This document shows positions 1 to 8,850 of a stretch of DNA of 64,000 nt, piece after piece. The stretch is from Ignavibacteria bacterium (GTDB lineage: Bacteria; Bacteroidota; Ignavibacteria; Kapaibacteriales; UBA961). Numbering within the stretch: the first letter of the stretch is position 1; each line of letters starts with the position of its first letter. The position numbers and the translations under genes were made by a program. The stretch lies in contig JADJXV010000002.1 of assembly GCA_016720145.1 (NCBI GenBank), forward strand, positions 62,001 through 126,000, written 5' to 3'. The notes under the pieces were generated by a model. The model saw only the letters and a program-made list of their open reading frames with translations, searched no databases and had not been told where the DNA came from.

Positions 1-1
1 T

Positions 2-550
2 TCATTGCCTATAGAATTCAGTCGAGATACCACCATACACACTTTTCTACAAATCGGGATGAACTTTGCCGGAAAAACTAATGTTTCGAAGATATCACAG
101 ACAAGTCGAAATCATTCCGACTCTACGTACTTAAACTTCGAAACGAACGGAGATATTAGTATTTATAGTATCCTTGGAAATGGTCGAACTGCTTGGGTAA
201 CAGTCCCAATCGGTTCTAAGACTACGACTTCTATGGTTGCAACGGATACTATAACGATTGTTTCAGGAGACTCTATCAGGAATAAATTCTCGAGTGAGTT
301 CTCGTATATAGGTACTGAAAACCTGACTATCAATGGCAAAACACTCAATGTAATAAAACTGAAATTAACAAGCATTCAATCGGAAACGAAAGTAGGTGTT
401 ACGACTACTAAAACAATGGATGTGTTTTTCTATTTTGCTCCGACAATAGGCTATTATGCTAAAACTGACCAACCGGTTCAAGTTCCGCCTTGGGACGATG
501 TTAAATATGAAGGTAATATAGAAATATTGCTGGATTATATTCTAAAATAA
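2..550 (+). CDS. C-terminal part of an unknown protein (cut by window start)
   Basis: The reading frame is open from the first bases of the window to a TAA at 548-550, so the true start lies upstream; the TTG at 5 is not a convincing start. About 182 residues are visible. The sequence is rich in Thr, Ser and beta-branched residues in alternating patterns, as in beta-sandwich or secreted proteins, and it ends with an aromatic segment (FFYFAPTIGYY) resembling the final strands of some Bacteroidota lipoprotein-like hypothetical proteins. No catalytic motif, transmembrane segment or T9SS sorting domain is visible. I do not recognise the family; extracytoplasmic location is inference from composition only. 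Confidence 0.6.
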   Translation, partial: SLPIEFSRDTTIHTFLQIGMNFAGKTNVSKISQTSRNHSDSTYLNFETNGDISIYSILGNGRTAWVTVPIGSKTTTSMVATDTITIVSGDSIRNKFSSEFSYIGTENLTINGKTLNVIKLKLTSIQSETKVGVTTTKTMDVFFYFAPTIGYYAKTDQPVQVPPWDDVKYEGNIEILLDYILK

Positions 551-783
551 AAACCTTCCCATCCAACCATTTCCTTCCCTTTCAGTTGTTACAACAGATA
601 CAAAGGAAATTTTTTATAGTCCGTCCGGTTGCAGCAACCGGGCGTCAATACTTGCCGCTGATGCGTATTGCATGATACCAATAGCCACATCCTGCTACGG
701 GATGCTATCGTATCTTGCAGATACTGTATGTTGTAGGTAATTGGAAAATATGAGCTTACCTGAAGTACCTATGAGCGGTACGG

Positions 784-1320
784 TTCATTGGTACGCGTTG
801 ACGGTCTGATATAGTAACAGACCAGACGGGAAATTTGGCTAAAGCCCTACCGTTAAACCATTTTCTCCAGCTGAAGCTGGAGTCTAGTCAGGAAGATAGC
901 CGCCTTTCGGCGTTCAATCGCATTCAATAAATCCTCTTGACTAGACTACAGCTTTAGCTGTAGGTTAAAGGGAAGTAAGGGCGGCTTTAGCCAAATTTCA
1001 GAGTGATTGTTGGAAGTACGGATGAGAAGTACATTTCATTGGTACGTGTTGACGGGCAGATAGGAATAACTGCTTGAACGGGAAATTTGGCTAAAGCCCT
1101 ACCTTTAAACCATTTTCTCCAGCTGAAGCTGGAGTCTAGTCAGGAAGAAGTCCGCCTTTCGGCGTTCAATCTCATTCAATAAATCCTCTTGACTAGACTA
1201 CAGCTTTAGCTGTAGGCGAAAGGGAATCAAGGGCGGCTTTAGCCAAATTTCAGAGTGATTGTTGGAAGTACGAATGAGAAGTACTTTTCATTGGTACGTG
1301 TTGACGGGCAGACTGGACTG
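784..1320. repeat. Tandem duplication of a ~252-bp unit with nested inverted repeats
   Basis: Two full copies (about 784-1034 and 1035-1286) and the start of a third (1287 on) are nearly identical. Each begins with TTCATTGGTACG and contains AAATTTGGCTAAAGCCC, later mirrored as GGGCGGCTTTAGCCAAATTT about 150 bases downstream. Inside are CTCCAGCTGAAGCTGGAG and TCTAGTCA mirrored by TGACTAGACTACAGC. A transcript would fold into a long branched hairpin. No open frame of note lies inside. This resembles a palindromic REP or MITE-like element. The flanking 551-783 holds no gene and only short palindromes such as CATCCTGCTACGGGATG. Confidence 0.8.
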
Positions 1321-1365
1321 AAGTCCAGCCCTACAATTTTGGTCGAGCCGATGGCTCTCTTTTTT

Positions 1366-1496
1366 TCTTCGACTTACTGAGTTACGACTTACTGAGTTAC
1401 GACTTACTGACTTACTGACTTACTGACTTACCGACTTTCTGACTTACTGACTTACTGACTCATCGACTTACTACTTACTACTTACGACTTACCACT
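1366..1496. repeat. Degenerate short tandem repeat (ACTTACTG / ACTTAC type)
   Basis: About 130 bases made almost wholly of units such as CTTACTGA, CTTACGA and CTTACTA, upstream of the LTxxQ gene. Related runs occur at 43842-43853, 44213-44268, 44330-44376 and, in the opposite orientation, 51716-51812. There is no spacer diversity, so it is not CRISPR. Function unknown. Confidence 0.75.
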
Positions 1497-1606
1497 CCCA
1501 TATCCCCATCTTAACTCCACTTAACATATCTTAGCTTTTGCGCCCACACACGAAGTCCTATTTTTGCGGCTGATAATTTCAATTTCTCCAATATTGTTCT
1601 ACTCCT

Positions 1607-2548
1607 ATGAAAATACTCGCACTTGTTGCCGCCGCCGGAATGCTTGGTTCGCCGCTGTCGTCCTTCCTGCCCGCTCTCGAAACACCTGTCGTGCATTGTG
1701 CTACGCAGGTACAATCCAAAACCCCGCAGACCAAACTCTCCCGCACACTTGAGCTCACTCAAGAACAGCAGGAATCCCTCAAAAAGCTCGGCGATGAGCT
1801 CCGCAAAACCACAAAAGACCTCCGCAAAACCATCGCCGATAATCGCAAGAAAGTGCGCGATATGATCGCAAGCGGTGCTGCGTCAGCTGAAGCAAATGCA
1901 ATTCTGAAAGAAAACACCGAACTCGAACGCAAAATCGACGCAGCCGCGCTCGATGCACATGATAAAGTACAAGCACTCCTCTCGCCCACTCAACGCGAAA
2001 AATTGCTGGCATACAACAAGCCGCAAACTGACAAGCAACTCTTGAAACAAAAAGAACTTGAACAAAAATACAAACTCAAAAACAATGACGATGATGAAGA
2101 GAATGATGGACCCAACGATTGCTTTGCTTACAATTTCTCCTTCAACGGTGACTCGAATATTGGGTTCGGTTTTGACGGCAGCGGTGGAGTCGGCGACATG
2201 CTCCCCAAAGGCGAGCGCGAGCTGCTCTTCCCTTCAGGTGCATTTGCTTTCTCCGTTTTCGGAGATGGATTTGAGAATCAATTAGAGGAATTAAGCGAAC
2301 AGAGCGAGCTGATGAATAAAGAACTCGAACTCCGCGATATGCCACGGTTTTTCCATGCGCCCAAGCCGCCACGTCCGCCCAAAGCGCCAATGCCACCTCG
2401 CTCAGATGTAAAGCCACAATGGGATTTTGATGTCGATATCGACGAAGCCGACGCGCCGGATCCAAAGCTCGAAGCAAAAATCGAAGAACTCGAAAAGAAG
2501 CTCCGCGAACTCGAAAAAAGAATCGAGAAAAAAACGCCGAAGCAGTAA
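1607..2548 (+). CDS. Secreted Spy/CpxP-like LTxxQ-motif protein with Pro-rich and coiled-coil tail
   Basis: The 313-residue product starts with a signal peptide-like segment (MKILALVAAAGML). It then has two LTxxQ-type motifs, LTQEQ near residue 50 and LSPTQ near residue 125, separated by a highly charged helical segment. This arrangement is that of the Spy/CpxP periplasmic chaperone and stress-sensor family, which usually has about 160 residues. The extra half is unusual: an acidic DDDEEND stretch, a Gly-rich phenylalanine segment, a PKPPRPPKAPMPP proline-rich stretch near 250-265, and a terminal Glu/Lys/Leu coiled coil. Periplasmic location and a chaperone or sensor role are inferred from the motif pair. 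The gene stands alone and is followed by a clear terminator. Confidence 0.7.
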   Translation: MKILALVAAAGMLGSPLSSFLPALETPVVHCATQVQSKTPQTKLSRTLELTQEQQESLKKLGDELRKTTKDLRKTIADNRKKVRDMIASGAASAEANAILKENTELERKIDAAALDAHDKVQALLSPTQREKLLAYNKPQTDKQLLKQKELEQKYKLKNNDDDEENDGPNDCFAYNFSFNGDSNIGFGFDGSGGVGDMLPKGERELLFPSGAFAFSVFGDGFENQLEELSEQSELMNKELELRDMPRFFHAPKPPRPPKAPMPPRSDVKPQWDFDVDIDEADAPDPKLEAKIEELEKKLRELEKRIEKKTPKQ

Positions 2549-2568
2549 TAGAATAAACGCTTATCACG

Positions 2569-2602
2569 AAGAAGCCGGAATACGTACCGGCTTCTTTTTT
2601 TT
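2569..2602 (+). terminator. Rho-independent terminator after the LTxxQ gene
   Basis: AAGAAGCCGG and CCGGCTTCTT form a 10-bp stem around an 8-base loop, followed by a run of eight T. Confidence 0.85.
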
Positions 2603-2757
2603 GTATTTTCAGCTCAATTTCTACTCCCACGCCAGTATCCATTCTTCATCATAAACAATCAGCGTCATCAGCGTGCCATTCACCCAATAACAGAAAAGCG
2701 TTGTAATGAAAACAATACCGTAATTTTGCCATAAAATTGACAAATACACGCTCTTTC

Positions 2758-3822
2758 ATGCTCAAACAACTCGAACTCTCTTTCCGGCGATTCCTCCTCA
2801 AGCTCTTGCAGCCGCGAACCTCAGGCGCGCTTGGCTCACTCTCGCAGCTACCGGAAAACGCCAAAATCCTGCTGCTGCGCCATGATAAAATAGGCGATGT
2901 ACTCGTGACGGTGCCGATGATTCGCATTCTTCGGAGGCGCTTTCCGAAAGCGCAGATTGATATTCTCCTTGGCGAAAAGAATCAGTCGGCGTTTGGTTCG
3001 GTGCAGCAGTACTGCAATCGCAAGCTACTCTATTCCAAGAAATTACCGACAATTCTCTCCCTTATCCGTTCGCTTCGGGCTACTCACTATGACGTCATTA
3101 TTGATTGCATGGATAATCCTTCGAGCACATCGCGCACGCTAATAGCGCTCTCTGCGCCGAGCTATTCGGTGGGGCTAGTTCGTGATGATGATACATTTTA
3201 TACGCATCCAATTCCCACACCCGACCGGCGGACGACGCATATCGTAGAACGCACTGCGCAGCTTTTGACTGCCTTTGGACTGGAACCGGCAACGGAGGAT
3301 TTATCTCTGGAATTTCCTATTACTTCAGAGCAACAAGCGGCTGCACTAACTGCACTTGGTGCAAAAAAAGGACTTCGATTGGGGATTAATATTTCGGCAG
3401 GATGGGAGAAATATTGGGGGCGCGAGCGATTAATTGAACTTGTCAATCAATTACAAGAAATTGAAATTATTGGTTTTGCAACAGCAGTTTTCCAGAATGA
3501 ACTTCAGGAAATTACCAAGCAGGCAAGTGCCATGCGCGCTGCACCGCTCGCCGGTTCGCTCACGGAATTCGCGGCGATGCTTCATGAATGTGACATACTT
3601 TTTACGCCGGATACATCGGTCGTGCATTTAGCGGCGGCATGGAAGAAGCCATGCGTCGTACTGTACGCGAATATCACCGACGATTTGATGCTGTGGACGC
3701 CGTACAAGTCGCCGCACAGGGCGCTGACGACGCGGGAGAGTGCGCTATCGGCAATTGGTAGCCGTGAGGTCGTTCAGGCACTACACGAGTTGATTGAGGA
3801 GAATTTTCCGGGTGAGCGGTAA
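2758..3822 (+). CDS. Glycosyltransferase family 9 (heptosyltransferase-like)
   Basis: The protein of 354 residues carries the N-terminal GT9 hallmark ILLLRHDKIGDVLVTVPMI and a second Rossmann half with FTPDTSVVHLAAAWKKP, the nucleotide-sugar binding end typical of ADP-heptose:LPS heptosyltransferases. It probably adds a sugar to lipopolysaccharide or another surface glycan at the inner membrane. A TTG at 2737 would add seven residues; the ATG at 2758 is preferred, without a strong ribosome binding site. It converges with the methyltransferase gene with one base between stops. Substrate cannot be deduced; heptose is not assured in this phylum. Confidence 0.85.
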   Translation: MLKQLELSFRRFLLKLLQPRTSGALGSLSQLPENAKILLLRHDKIGDVLVTVPMIRILRRRFPKAQIDILLGEKNQSAFGSVQQYCNRKLLYSKKLPTILSLIRSLRATHYDVIIDCMDNPSSTSRTLIALSAPSYSVGLVRDDDTFYTHPIPTPDRRTTHIVERTAQLLTAFGLEPATEDLSLEFPITSEQQAAALTALGAKKGLRLGINISAGWEKYWGRERLIELVNQLQEIEIIGFATAVFQNELQEITKQASAMRAAPLAGSLTEFAAMLHECDILFTPDTSVVHLAAAWKKPCVVLYANITDDLMLWTPYKSPHRALTTRESALSAIGSREVVQALHELIEENFPGER

Positions 3823-3823
3823 T

Positions 3824-4522
3824 TTACTTTTTCGCTTGGAAATAATACTGCGCGCCAAGCGGTAAGCCGGCAAGATTTTTCTCAAACTGAAGTAAGAAGT
3901 TAAGGTATTTCGGGAAGAAGAGTGTGAATCGGCGTTTTCGACGGGTAAAACCTGCTTCTTTGAGAATTTTTTCGGTGTAGGCTGGATAGAGAAGGACGGC
4001 ATCGACATCGAACGGACAGCGGTTGATGGTGCGGACGGTCAGCGGATTATGCGGGTTGTGTTCGAATAAAAACAGCGAACCATTATCCGTAATAATTTCA
4101 AGTAATTGCTTGAGTATTCCCACATGATGTTCGTGTGGAATATGATGAAATACATTCGCAATAAAAATCACATCATACTTTTGATGTTTAGGAATTTCGC
4201 CGCCTTCTTCGAACGTATCAAATTCTACATTCGGCAGTCCTGCATTATATTTGCGCGCAAGCTTCACCGACTCGACCGACACATCAATTCCCATAATTTT
4301 AGCATTTGGGAAATACGATGTCAGAAACAGTTCACTTTTTCCAATACCACAACCGAAATTTAGAATTTTCAATGGTTTATTTGCTTCGTCCGAGAGCAGT
4401 AGCTGTCGGTGAATTTCTTTGACTTTATATTCATCAAAATAGGAGGGTTCGTAGCCGGAGGGCTTTACGTTTTCGGCATGCATGTGCTCATATTCGAGAG
4501 CGTAGCGGTCAAATTCGGTCAT
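3824..4522 (-). CDS. Class I SAM-dependent methyltransferase
   Basis: The 232-residue protein has the motif I sequence LNFGCGIGKSELFL near residue 54, motif II acidic residue in MGIDVS, and the post-motif segment YDVIFIANVFHHIP. These define a Rossmann-type SAM methyltransferase (Methyltransf_11/25 type). It lies 37 bases downstream of a GT9 gene on the same strand and next to another one, so it probably methylates a sugar or lipid of the same surface glycan. The C-terminal part is basic (RRKRRFTLFFPKYL), as in enzymes associated with membrane substrates. The exact acceptor is unknown. Confidence 0.85.
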   Translation of the reverse strand: MTEFDRYALEYEHMHAENVKPSGYEPSYFDEYKVKEIHRQLLLSDEANKPLKILNFGCGIGKSELFLTSYFPNAKIMGIDVSVESVKLARKYNAGLPNVEFDTFEEGGEIPKHQKYDVIFIANVFHHIPHEHHVGILKQLLEIITDNGSLFLFEHNPHNPLTVRTINRCPFDVDAVLLYPAYTEKILKEAGFTRRKRRFTLFFPKYLNFLLQFEKNLAGLPLGAQYYFQAKK

Positions 4523-4559
4523 AGTATTGCGATCCGGAATCTATATTCTATTATTCAAG

Positions 4560-5639
4560 TTAGGAATTGGAACAAATTGCAGCTTGGCGTTTTGCAGCTT
4601 CGAATATCTGCTCAACCGATAGATATTCCATACAGTTGTACGTAGGATTAATACAAGTAGGACGGAAGTAGCACTCGCATTTTTTTGATGGCTCGACAAT
4701 TTCACCGCGACCGTAGAGCTCAAATTCATGAGGATTGAAAATATTATTCATCACCACGATTCGTTTGCCGAGACCGATACCGATATGTAACCCCATTGTC
4801 ACGCCGGTCACCACCACGTCGCATTCATTCATGAGTCCAATGAATTCCGGTAAACTTGTTGGTGGTGGACAAACAGCTCCTGTTTTGGCTGCCAGTTCTT
4901 GATTTTTATCGTATTCTTGTTTGCCTCCCAAAAGGACCGGAAAATAGCCATTTTCAATAAGAAGTAAAATAAGTTGCTCCCATCTGGAGAATTCCCACAG
5001 GCGTGACACCCAGCGTTCGCCACAACCGGTATTGAGCCCTATAATTATTTTTCCTTCTGAAAGAATTTGAGATGAACCAAGTGCTGGAGCGTCTAAAATA
5101 TACTCTTCACCATTAAATTTCCAACCACAAATTTCGAATATTTCCTGTAGATAAGATTTTGTATTTGCTTGACTTATGTCGTCAAATAGTCCTGTATAGA
5201 ATTTATGATCTGTGTCAGTATTTACGGGTGTTGGCTTGCCATGTTTGAGTATAAAACCTTTTTTCTCATCAGCATAAACAATCGTTGCTATTGCGCAGGC
5301 TTCAATATCTTTATCGAGATTAATAAGTACATCAAAGTGAGTAGCTTGGAGGGTAATCAATGCTTCCGGTGAGAAGCGTAGTACTTTATCGACGACAGCA
5401 GGCACCACGTCAGGTGTGAGTGTCAGCCACCAAATTGCTGAGTCAGGATAGTCACTTTTGAGGCGGTAAAGTAATGGAGTTGTCCGAATTACATCACCGA
5501 CTGCACCGAGCTTGATGATGAGAATAATTCCGGTTTTGGGTTCGTAAAATTCGCAATCATCACAATGTACTCCATGTAATTTATGTGGATTACAGGGAAC
5601 GTCACCACGGAAATATGTGCAATTAGAATGAATTATCAT
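4560..5639 (-). CDS. GT9 glycosyltransferase with cysteine-rich ends
   Basis: The 359-residue protein has the GT9 signature IILIIKLGAVGDVIRTTPLL near residues 39-58 and the second-domain segment LNTGCGERWVSRLW plus TGVTMGLHIGIGLGKR. It is therefore a heptosyltransferase-like enzyme. It differs from the GT9 at 2758 by an N-terminal cysteine cluster (C7, C16, C26, C29) and a C-terminal cluster (CECYFRPTCINPTYNC, about residues 320-335), which together could bind zinc or an iron-sulfur cluster. It is the second gene of a four-gene minus-strand series (GT2, barrel protein, GT9, methyltransferase is the transcriptional order with short gaps of 37-52 bases). Confidence 0.85.
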   Translation of the reverse strand: MIIHSNCTYFRGDVPCNPHKLHGVHCDDCEFYEPKTGIILIIKLGAVGDVIRTTPLLYRLKSDYPDSAIWWLTLTPDVVPAVVDKVLRFSPEALITLQATHFDVLINLDKDIEACAIATIVYADEKKGFILKHGKPTPVNTDTDHKFYTGLFDDISQANTKSYLQEIFEICGWKFNGEEYILDAPALGSSQILSEGKIIIGLNTGCGERWVSRLWEFSRWEQLILLLIENGYFPVLLGGKQEYDKNQELAAKTGAVCPPPTSLPEFIGLMNECDVVVTGVTMGLHIGIGLGKRIVVMNNIFNPHEFELYGRGEIVEPSKKCECYFRPTCINPTYNCMEYLSVEQIFEAAKRQAAICSNS

Positions 5640-5688
5640 AATCTAAGCTTAATTATAATGTTCGGTACGGCGGGTTGAGTCGAAGATT

Positions 5689-6474
5689 TTAGAATTTGAA
5701 CTGTACCATCATTGTAAAGCTTAAATTACCTATTACTCTCTCAACTCTATCAAAATCTTCGGTTACTGAGGGTGTAAGTAACTGACCGCGTGAACCTGAG
5801 GTATTGGGGTTAAAAAGATTAATCGAAGTATATCCTGCACTCATGTTGATAGTAATTGGGGGTGATAGTTCACCTTCGACACCAATTCGCAATCCCAATC
5901 CGAGGCGACTTACGGATTCTTTTGTCGTGAATTCTTCTTCTTCTACTTTAAAAGGTTTGAAATTAGTATAGGCAATTGTTTTATTGAATTTCCCTGAAAT
6001 AAATGTATTACGTATGTCTATTCCTGCATAAGTTTTAGCTTTGGCTAACGGTAATTCGGCGAATGCATATTCAAATCCTAGGACTGCTGATGGGATACTC
6101 ACACTATGCTTTGCATAGAAGCTAAATCCGGATGCTTCAATTCGCTGCTGGCCGACGAGTATCATATAATCAAAGCCTGCGACTACTCTAAATTTACGCT
6201 CAGCATCGAGAATGAACGTGGCCCGGACTGCTATTCCGGGTTGAGAACCACTGATACCACCACCTATAGAACGTATAGTATCTTTGGGGTAAATAAGATC
6301 GCGTGCTGAGTTGTCTCCATTTAAATAAAAAGTCGTTAATCCAGCACCAAATTGGATTTCGGGAAATGTGAAAGGTGCTTTAGAATTAGAAGGTATAATT
6401 CTTGTGTTCTGAGCTGAAGATGTATGTGATAATACACCTAAAAATAGTACTGATAGTACAAACAATTTAATCAT
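5689..6474 (-). CDS. Outer-membrane beta-barrel protein, unknown function
   Basis: The 261-residue product begins with a signal peptide (MIKLFVLSVLFLGVLSHTSSAQ) and continues with alternating hydrophobic/polar strands and many aromatic and glycine residues. It ends with FTMMVQFKF, where the terminal Phe is typical of outer-membrane barrels. It resembles the generic OmpA/PorT-like outer membrane beta-barrel domain found across Bacteroidota. It sits between a GT2 gene (52 bases upstream) and a GT9 gene (49 bases downstream) on one strand, suggesting co-transcription with surface-glycan genes. No specific substrate or partner is evident. Confidence 0.7.
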   Translation of the reverse strand: MIKLFVLSVLFLGVLSHTSSAQNTRIIPSNSKAPFTFPEIQFGAGLTTFYLNGDNSARDLIYPKDTIRSIGGGISGSQPGIAVRATFILDAERKFRVVAGFDYMILVGQQRIEASGFSFYAKHSVSIPSAVLGFEYAFAELPLAKAKTYAGIDIRNTFISGKFNKTIAYTNFKPFKVEEEEFTTKESVSRLGLGLRIGVEGELSPPITINMSAGYTSINLFNPNTSGSRGQLLTPSVTEDFDRVERVIGNLSFTMMVQFKF

Positions 6475-6526
6475 ATCATTTACAATTTAATCAATCAATC
6501 ACAACAAGCTGTTATTATTTAAGTAG

Positions 6527-7726
6527 TTACAAACGTTCGCGCACGCTGTATTCGACATTTTTCTGAAAGTTTTTAACGAGGAGTTCGCCAATTAATCCGA
6601 AGCAAATGAGTTGCACACCAACAATTATCAAAGCAACACCAAACAGTGCAAGCGGGCGATTGCTGAGAGATGTTTTACCCATTGCCCATTCGAATGTTAA
6701 ATATAAATCAGTACAAAATCCTACCAATGAAAGTAGCGTACCCACTGTACCGAATAAGTGCAATGGACGCTTGACAAATCGTGTTGTAAATAGTACGGTA
6801 AGTAAATCCAAAAATCCTTTGAAAAAGCGACTAAAACCGAATTTTGACTTTCCGAAACGCCTTGCGTGGTGGGTGACCGGTATTTCGGTAACTCTAAAGC
6901 CATCCCAATGAGCTAATGCAGGTAAGTAACGGTGCATTTCTCCATAGACTTGGAGAGTTTTGACTACTTCTTTACGGTAAGCTTTTAAACCACAATTAAA
7001 ATCATGGAGTTTGATTCCGCTTGCTTTAGATGTTACAAAATTGAAGAATCTCGATGGAATTGTTTTGTGAAAAGGATCGTGGCGTTTTTTTTTCCATCCA
7101 GAGACTAAATCATATCCTTCGCGAAGTTTGTCAATTAAATGAGGTATTTCAGAAGGATCATCCTGCAAATCAGCATCCATAGTAACGACCACGTCGCCTT
7201 TTGCCTCTGCAAATCCAACGGCAAGTGCAGCCGATTTTCCATAATTACGTCTAAATCGTATCGCTCTAAATCGTTTATCCTTATGGTTGATGTCTCGAAT
7301 CACTTGAAATGATCTATCAGTCGACCCATCATCAATAAATATTACTTCATATTTATCTTTTGCGGCAGTTGCAAGTACTTTTTTTAATTGTGCAGCGAGC
7401 TCAGGCAAAGATTCCTCTTCATTCAAGAGAGGAATTACGACAGAAACATTTACTGGAGAATGGTGATGCCGAGCCGGATGTGACTGACCCACATTTTGAT
7501 TTTTTTCGGGTTGTGGCTGTTGCTTTTGCGAGAGAATACGAGGTGCCGATGGCAAATTTGCAGTACGCTCTTGTGGGCGATTGGTGTTTTCTGATTGGAC
7601 TGAAAGATCTTTCTGTGCGGAATCTCCTGGCGTAGGCGCCGGTGACTTGCTTCTACGACGGTCAAAGCCCCGCTGATTTTGGCGATGCGGAGGGCGTGTA
7701 TGTTGTTTATTTTCTTCTTCTGCCAC
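6527..7726 (-). CDS. Polyprenyl-phosphate-type GT2 glycosyltransferase with a disordered N-terminus
   Basis: The catalytic domain begins near residue 93 with VSVVIPLLNEEESLPEL and contains VIFIDDGSTD, DADLQDDPSE (the DxD-like metal site) and an amphipathic region, followed by two C-terminal transmembrane helices. This is the DPM1/GtrB/ArnC type, which transfers a sugar from a nucleotide donor to polyprenyl phosphate at the inner membrane. The frame extends to 7795 with a TTG, but GTG at 7726 has GGGGAG eight bases upstream and is preferred. The first ~90 residues are rich in Arg, Gln, Pro and Asn and look disordered, an unusual extension. It is the first gene of the minus-strand glycan series. 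Confidence 0.82.
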   Translation of the reverse strand: MAEEENKQHTRPPHRQNQRGFDRRRSKSPAPTPGDSAQKDLSVQSENTNRPQERTANLPSAPRILSQKQQPQPEKNQNVGQSHPARHHHSPVNVSVVIPLLNEEESLPELAAQLKKVLATAAKDKYEVIFIDDGSTDRSFQVIRDINHKDKRFRAIRFRRNYGKSAALAVGFAEAKGDVVVTMDADLQDDPSEIPHLIDKLREGYDLVSGWKKKRHDPFHKTIPSRFFNFVTSKASGIKLHDFNCGLKAYRKEVVKTLQVYGEMHRYLPALAHWDGFRVTEIPVTHHARRFGKSKFGFSRFFKGFLDLLTVLFTTRFVKRPLHLFGTVGTLLSLVGFCTDLYLTFEWAMGKTSLSNRPLALFGVALIIVGVQLICFGLIGELLVKNFQKNVEYSVRERL

Positions 7727-7820
7727 TGCGGGTACTCCCCTTTTCAATGATAAAATTTCGATAGAACGACGGCATGACCGCTTTCGACAGTACAAAATAG
7801 CAGTTCAAATTCTAACAATC

Positions 7821-7860
7821 AAAGAAAAAACAAAACGGCTGAAAATTTCCAGCCGTTTTG
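7821..7860 (-). terminator. Rho-independent terminator after rpoD
   Basis: CAAAACGGCT and AGCCGTTTTG form a 10-bp stem (7831-7860); read on the minus strand it is followed by TTTTTTCTTT. Confidence 0.85.
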
Positions 7861-7875
7861 TTAATTAATGTCAAA

Positions 7876-8736
7876 CTATCCCAAATATGAGCGTAACGAT
7901 TTAGAACGTGAAGCATGGCGTAATCGTCGGATTGCTTTTTCTTTAATCTGTCTGACACGTTCACGTGTAAGATTAAATTTTTCACCGATTTCTTCGAGTG
8001 TTAGGCAAACACCATCGAGTCCAAAATATAATTTAATGACTTCAGCTTCGCGCAAAGAAAGGGTATTGAGTACTTGCTGAACTTCTACTCGAAGGGATTC
8101 GCGCATCAATTCAGAGTCAGGTGGCGGTTGCATGTCATTTGGTAAAATATCGAGTAATCGATTATCCTCACCTTGGACAAATGGTGCATCAACAGATAAA
8201 TGTCGTCCTGAAATCTTAATGGTCTCAGCTATTTCGGAGACACTCATGTCGAGCTGTTCTGCTAATTCCGATGCAGTAGGTTCACGTTCGAATGCCTGCT
8301 CTAACTCACTGAATTTCTTACCAATTTTATTAAGTGCTCCGACTCTGTTAAGAGGTAGCCGGACTATTCTCGACTGCTCAGCAAGTGCTTGAAGGATAGA
8401 CTGTCTAATCCACCACACTGCATAAGAAATAAATTTAAATCCACGTGTTTCATCGAACCGTTTAGCCGCCTTAATAAGCCCCAGATTACCTTCGTTGATA
8501 AGATCTCCAAGCGAGAGACCTTGATTTTGATACTGCTTAGCAACGCTCACCACAAACCGAAGATTCGCTTTAACTAATCTTTCCAGTCCTCGCTCGCCAT
8601 CCCATCCGCCTCGTTTAATTGCTCGGGCAAGGTCAATTTCATCGTTTGGACCAAGCAATTCTACACGACCAATTTCTTGTAAATATTTATCTAATGACTG
8701 ACTTTCGCGATTTGTATATTGTTTGGTAATTCTCAT
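7876..8736 (-). CDS. rpoD: Primary RNA polymerase sigma factor (short, Bacteroidota type)
   Basis: The 286-residue protein contains region 1.2 (SLDKYLQEIGRVELL), region 2 with GDLINEGNLGLIKAAKRFD and YAVWWIRQSI (promoter -10 recognition), region 3, and region 4.2 ending TLEEIGEKFNLTRERVRQIKEKAIRRLRH. Region 1.1 and the long non-conserved insertion of proteobacterial RpoD are absent, as is normal for the housekeeping sigma of Bacteroidota/Chlorobiota. The start is ATG with GAGGA nine bases upstream. It directs transcription of most genes in the cell. The gene is single, with its own terminator. A group 2 sigma factor cannot be excluded but the length and sequence fit the primary factor of these phyla. 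Confidence 0.93.
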   Translation of the reverse strand: MRITKQYTNRESQSLDKYLQEIGRVELLGPNDEIDLARAIKRGGWDGERGLERLVKANLRFVVSVAKQYQNQGLSLGDLINEGNLGLIKAAKRFDETRGFKFISYAVWWIRQSILQALAEQSRIVRLPLNRVGALNKIGKKFSELEQAFEREPTASELAEQLDMSVSEIAETIKISGRHLSVDAPFVQGEDNRLLDILPNDMQPPPDSELMRESLRVEVQQVLNTLSLREAEVIKLYFGLDGVCLTLEEIGEKFNLTRERVRQIKEKAIRRLRHASRSKSLRSYLG

Positions 8737-8850
8737 GCCAAACTGTCCTCAGAGTGGTACATTTTACCCGATTTTCAATCGGGTATTAAAATAAAAGAAG
8801 TCGCACGACGAGCTTGTGTCGCTTCTATTGTGAGTGTTGTAAAATTACAG

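Noticed and set aside
1366..1496. CRISPR array
   Set aside because: Units are only 6-8 bases long, have no unique spacers and no cas genes nearby.
2142..2642. 166-residue minus-strand Arg-rich ORF
   Set aside because: Antisense to the LTxxQ gene and crosses its terminator.
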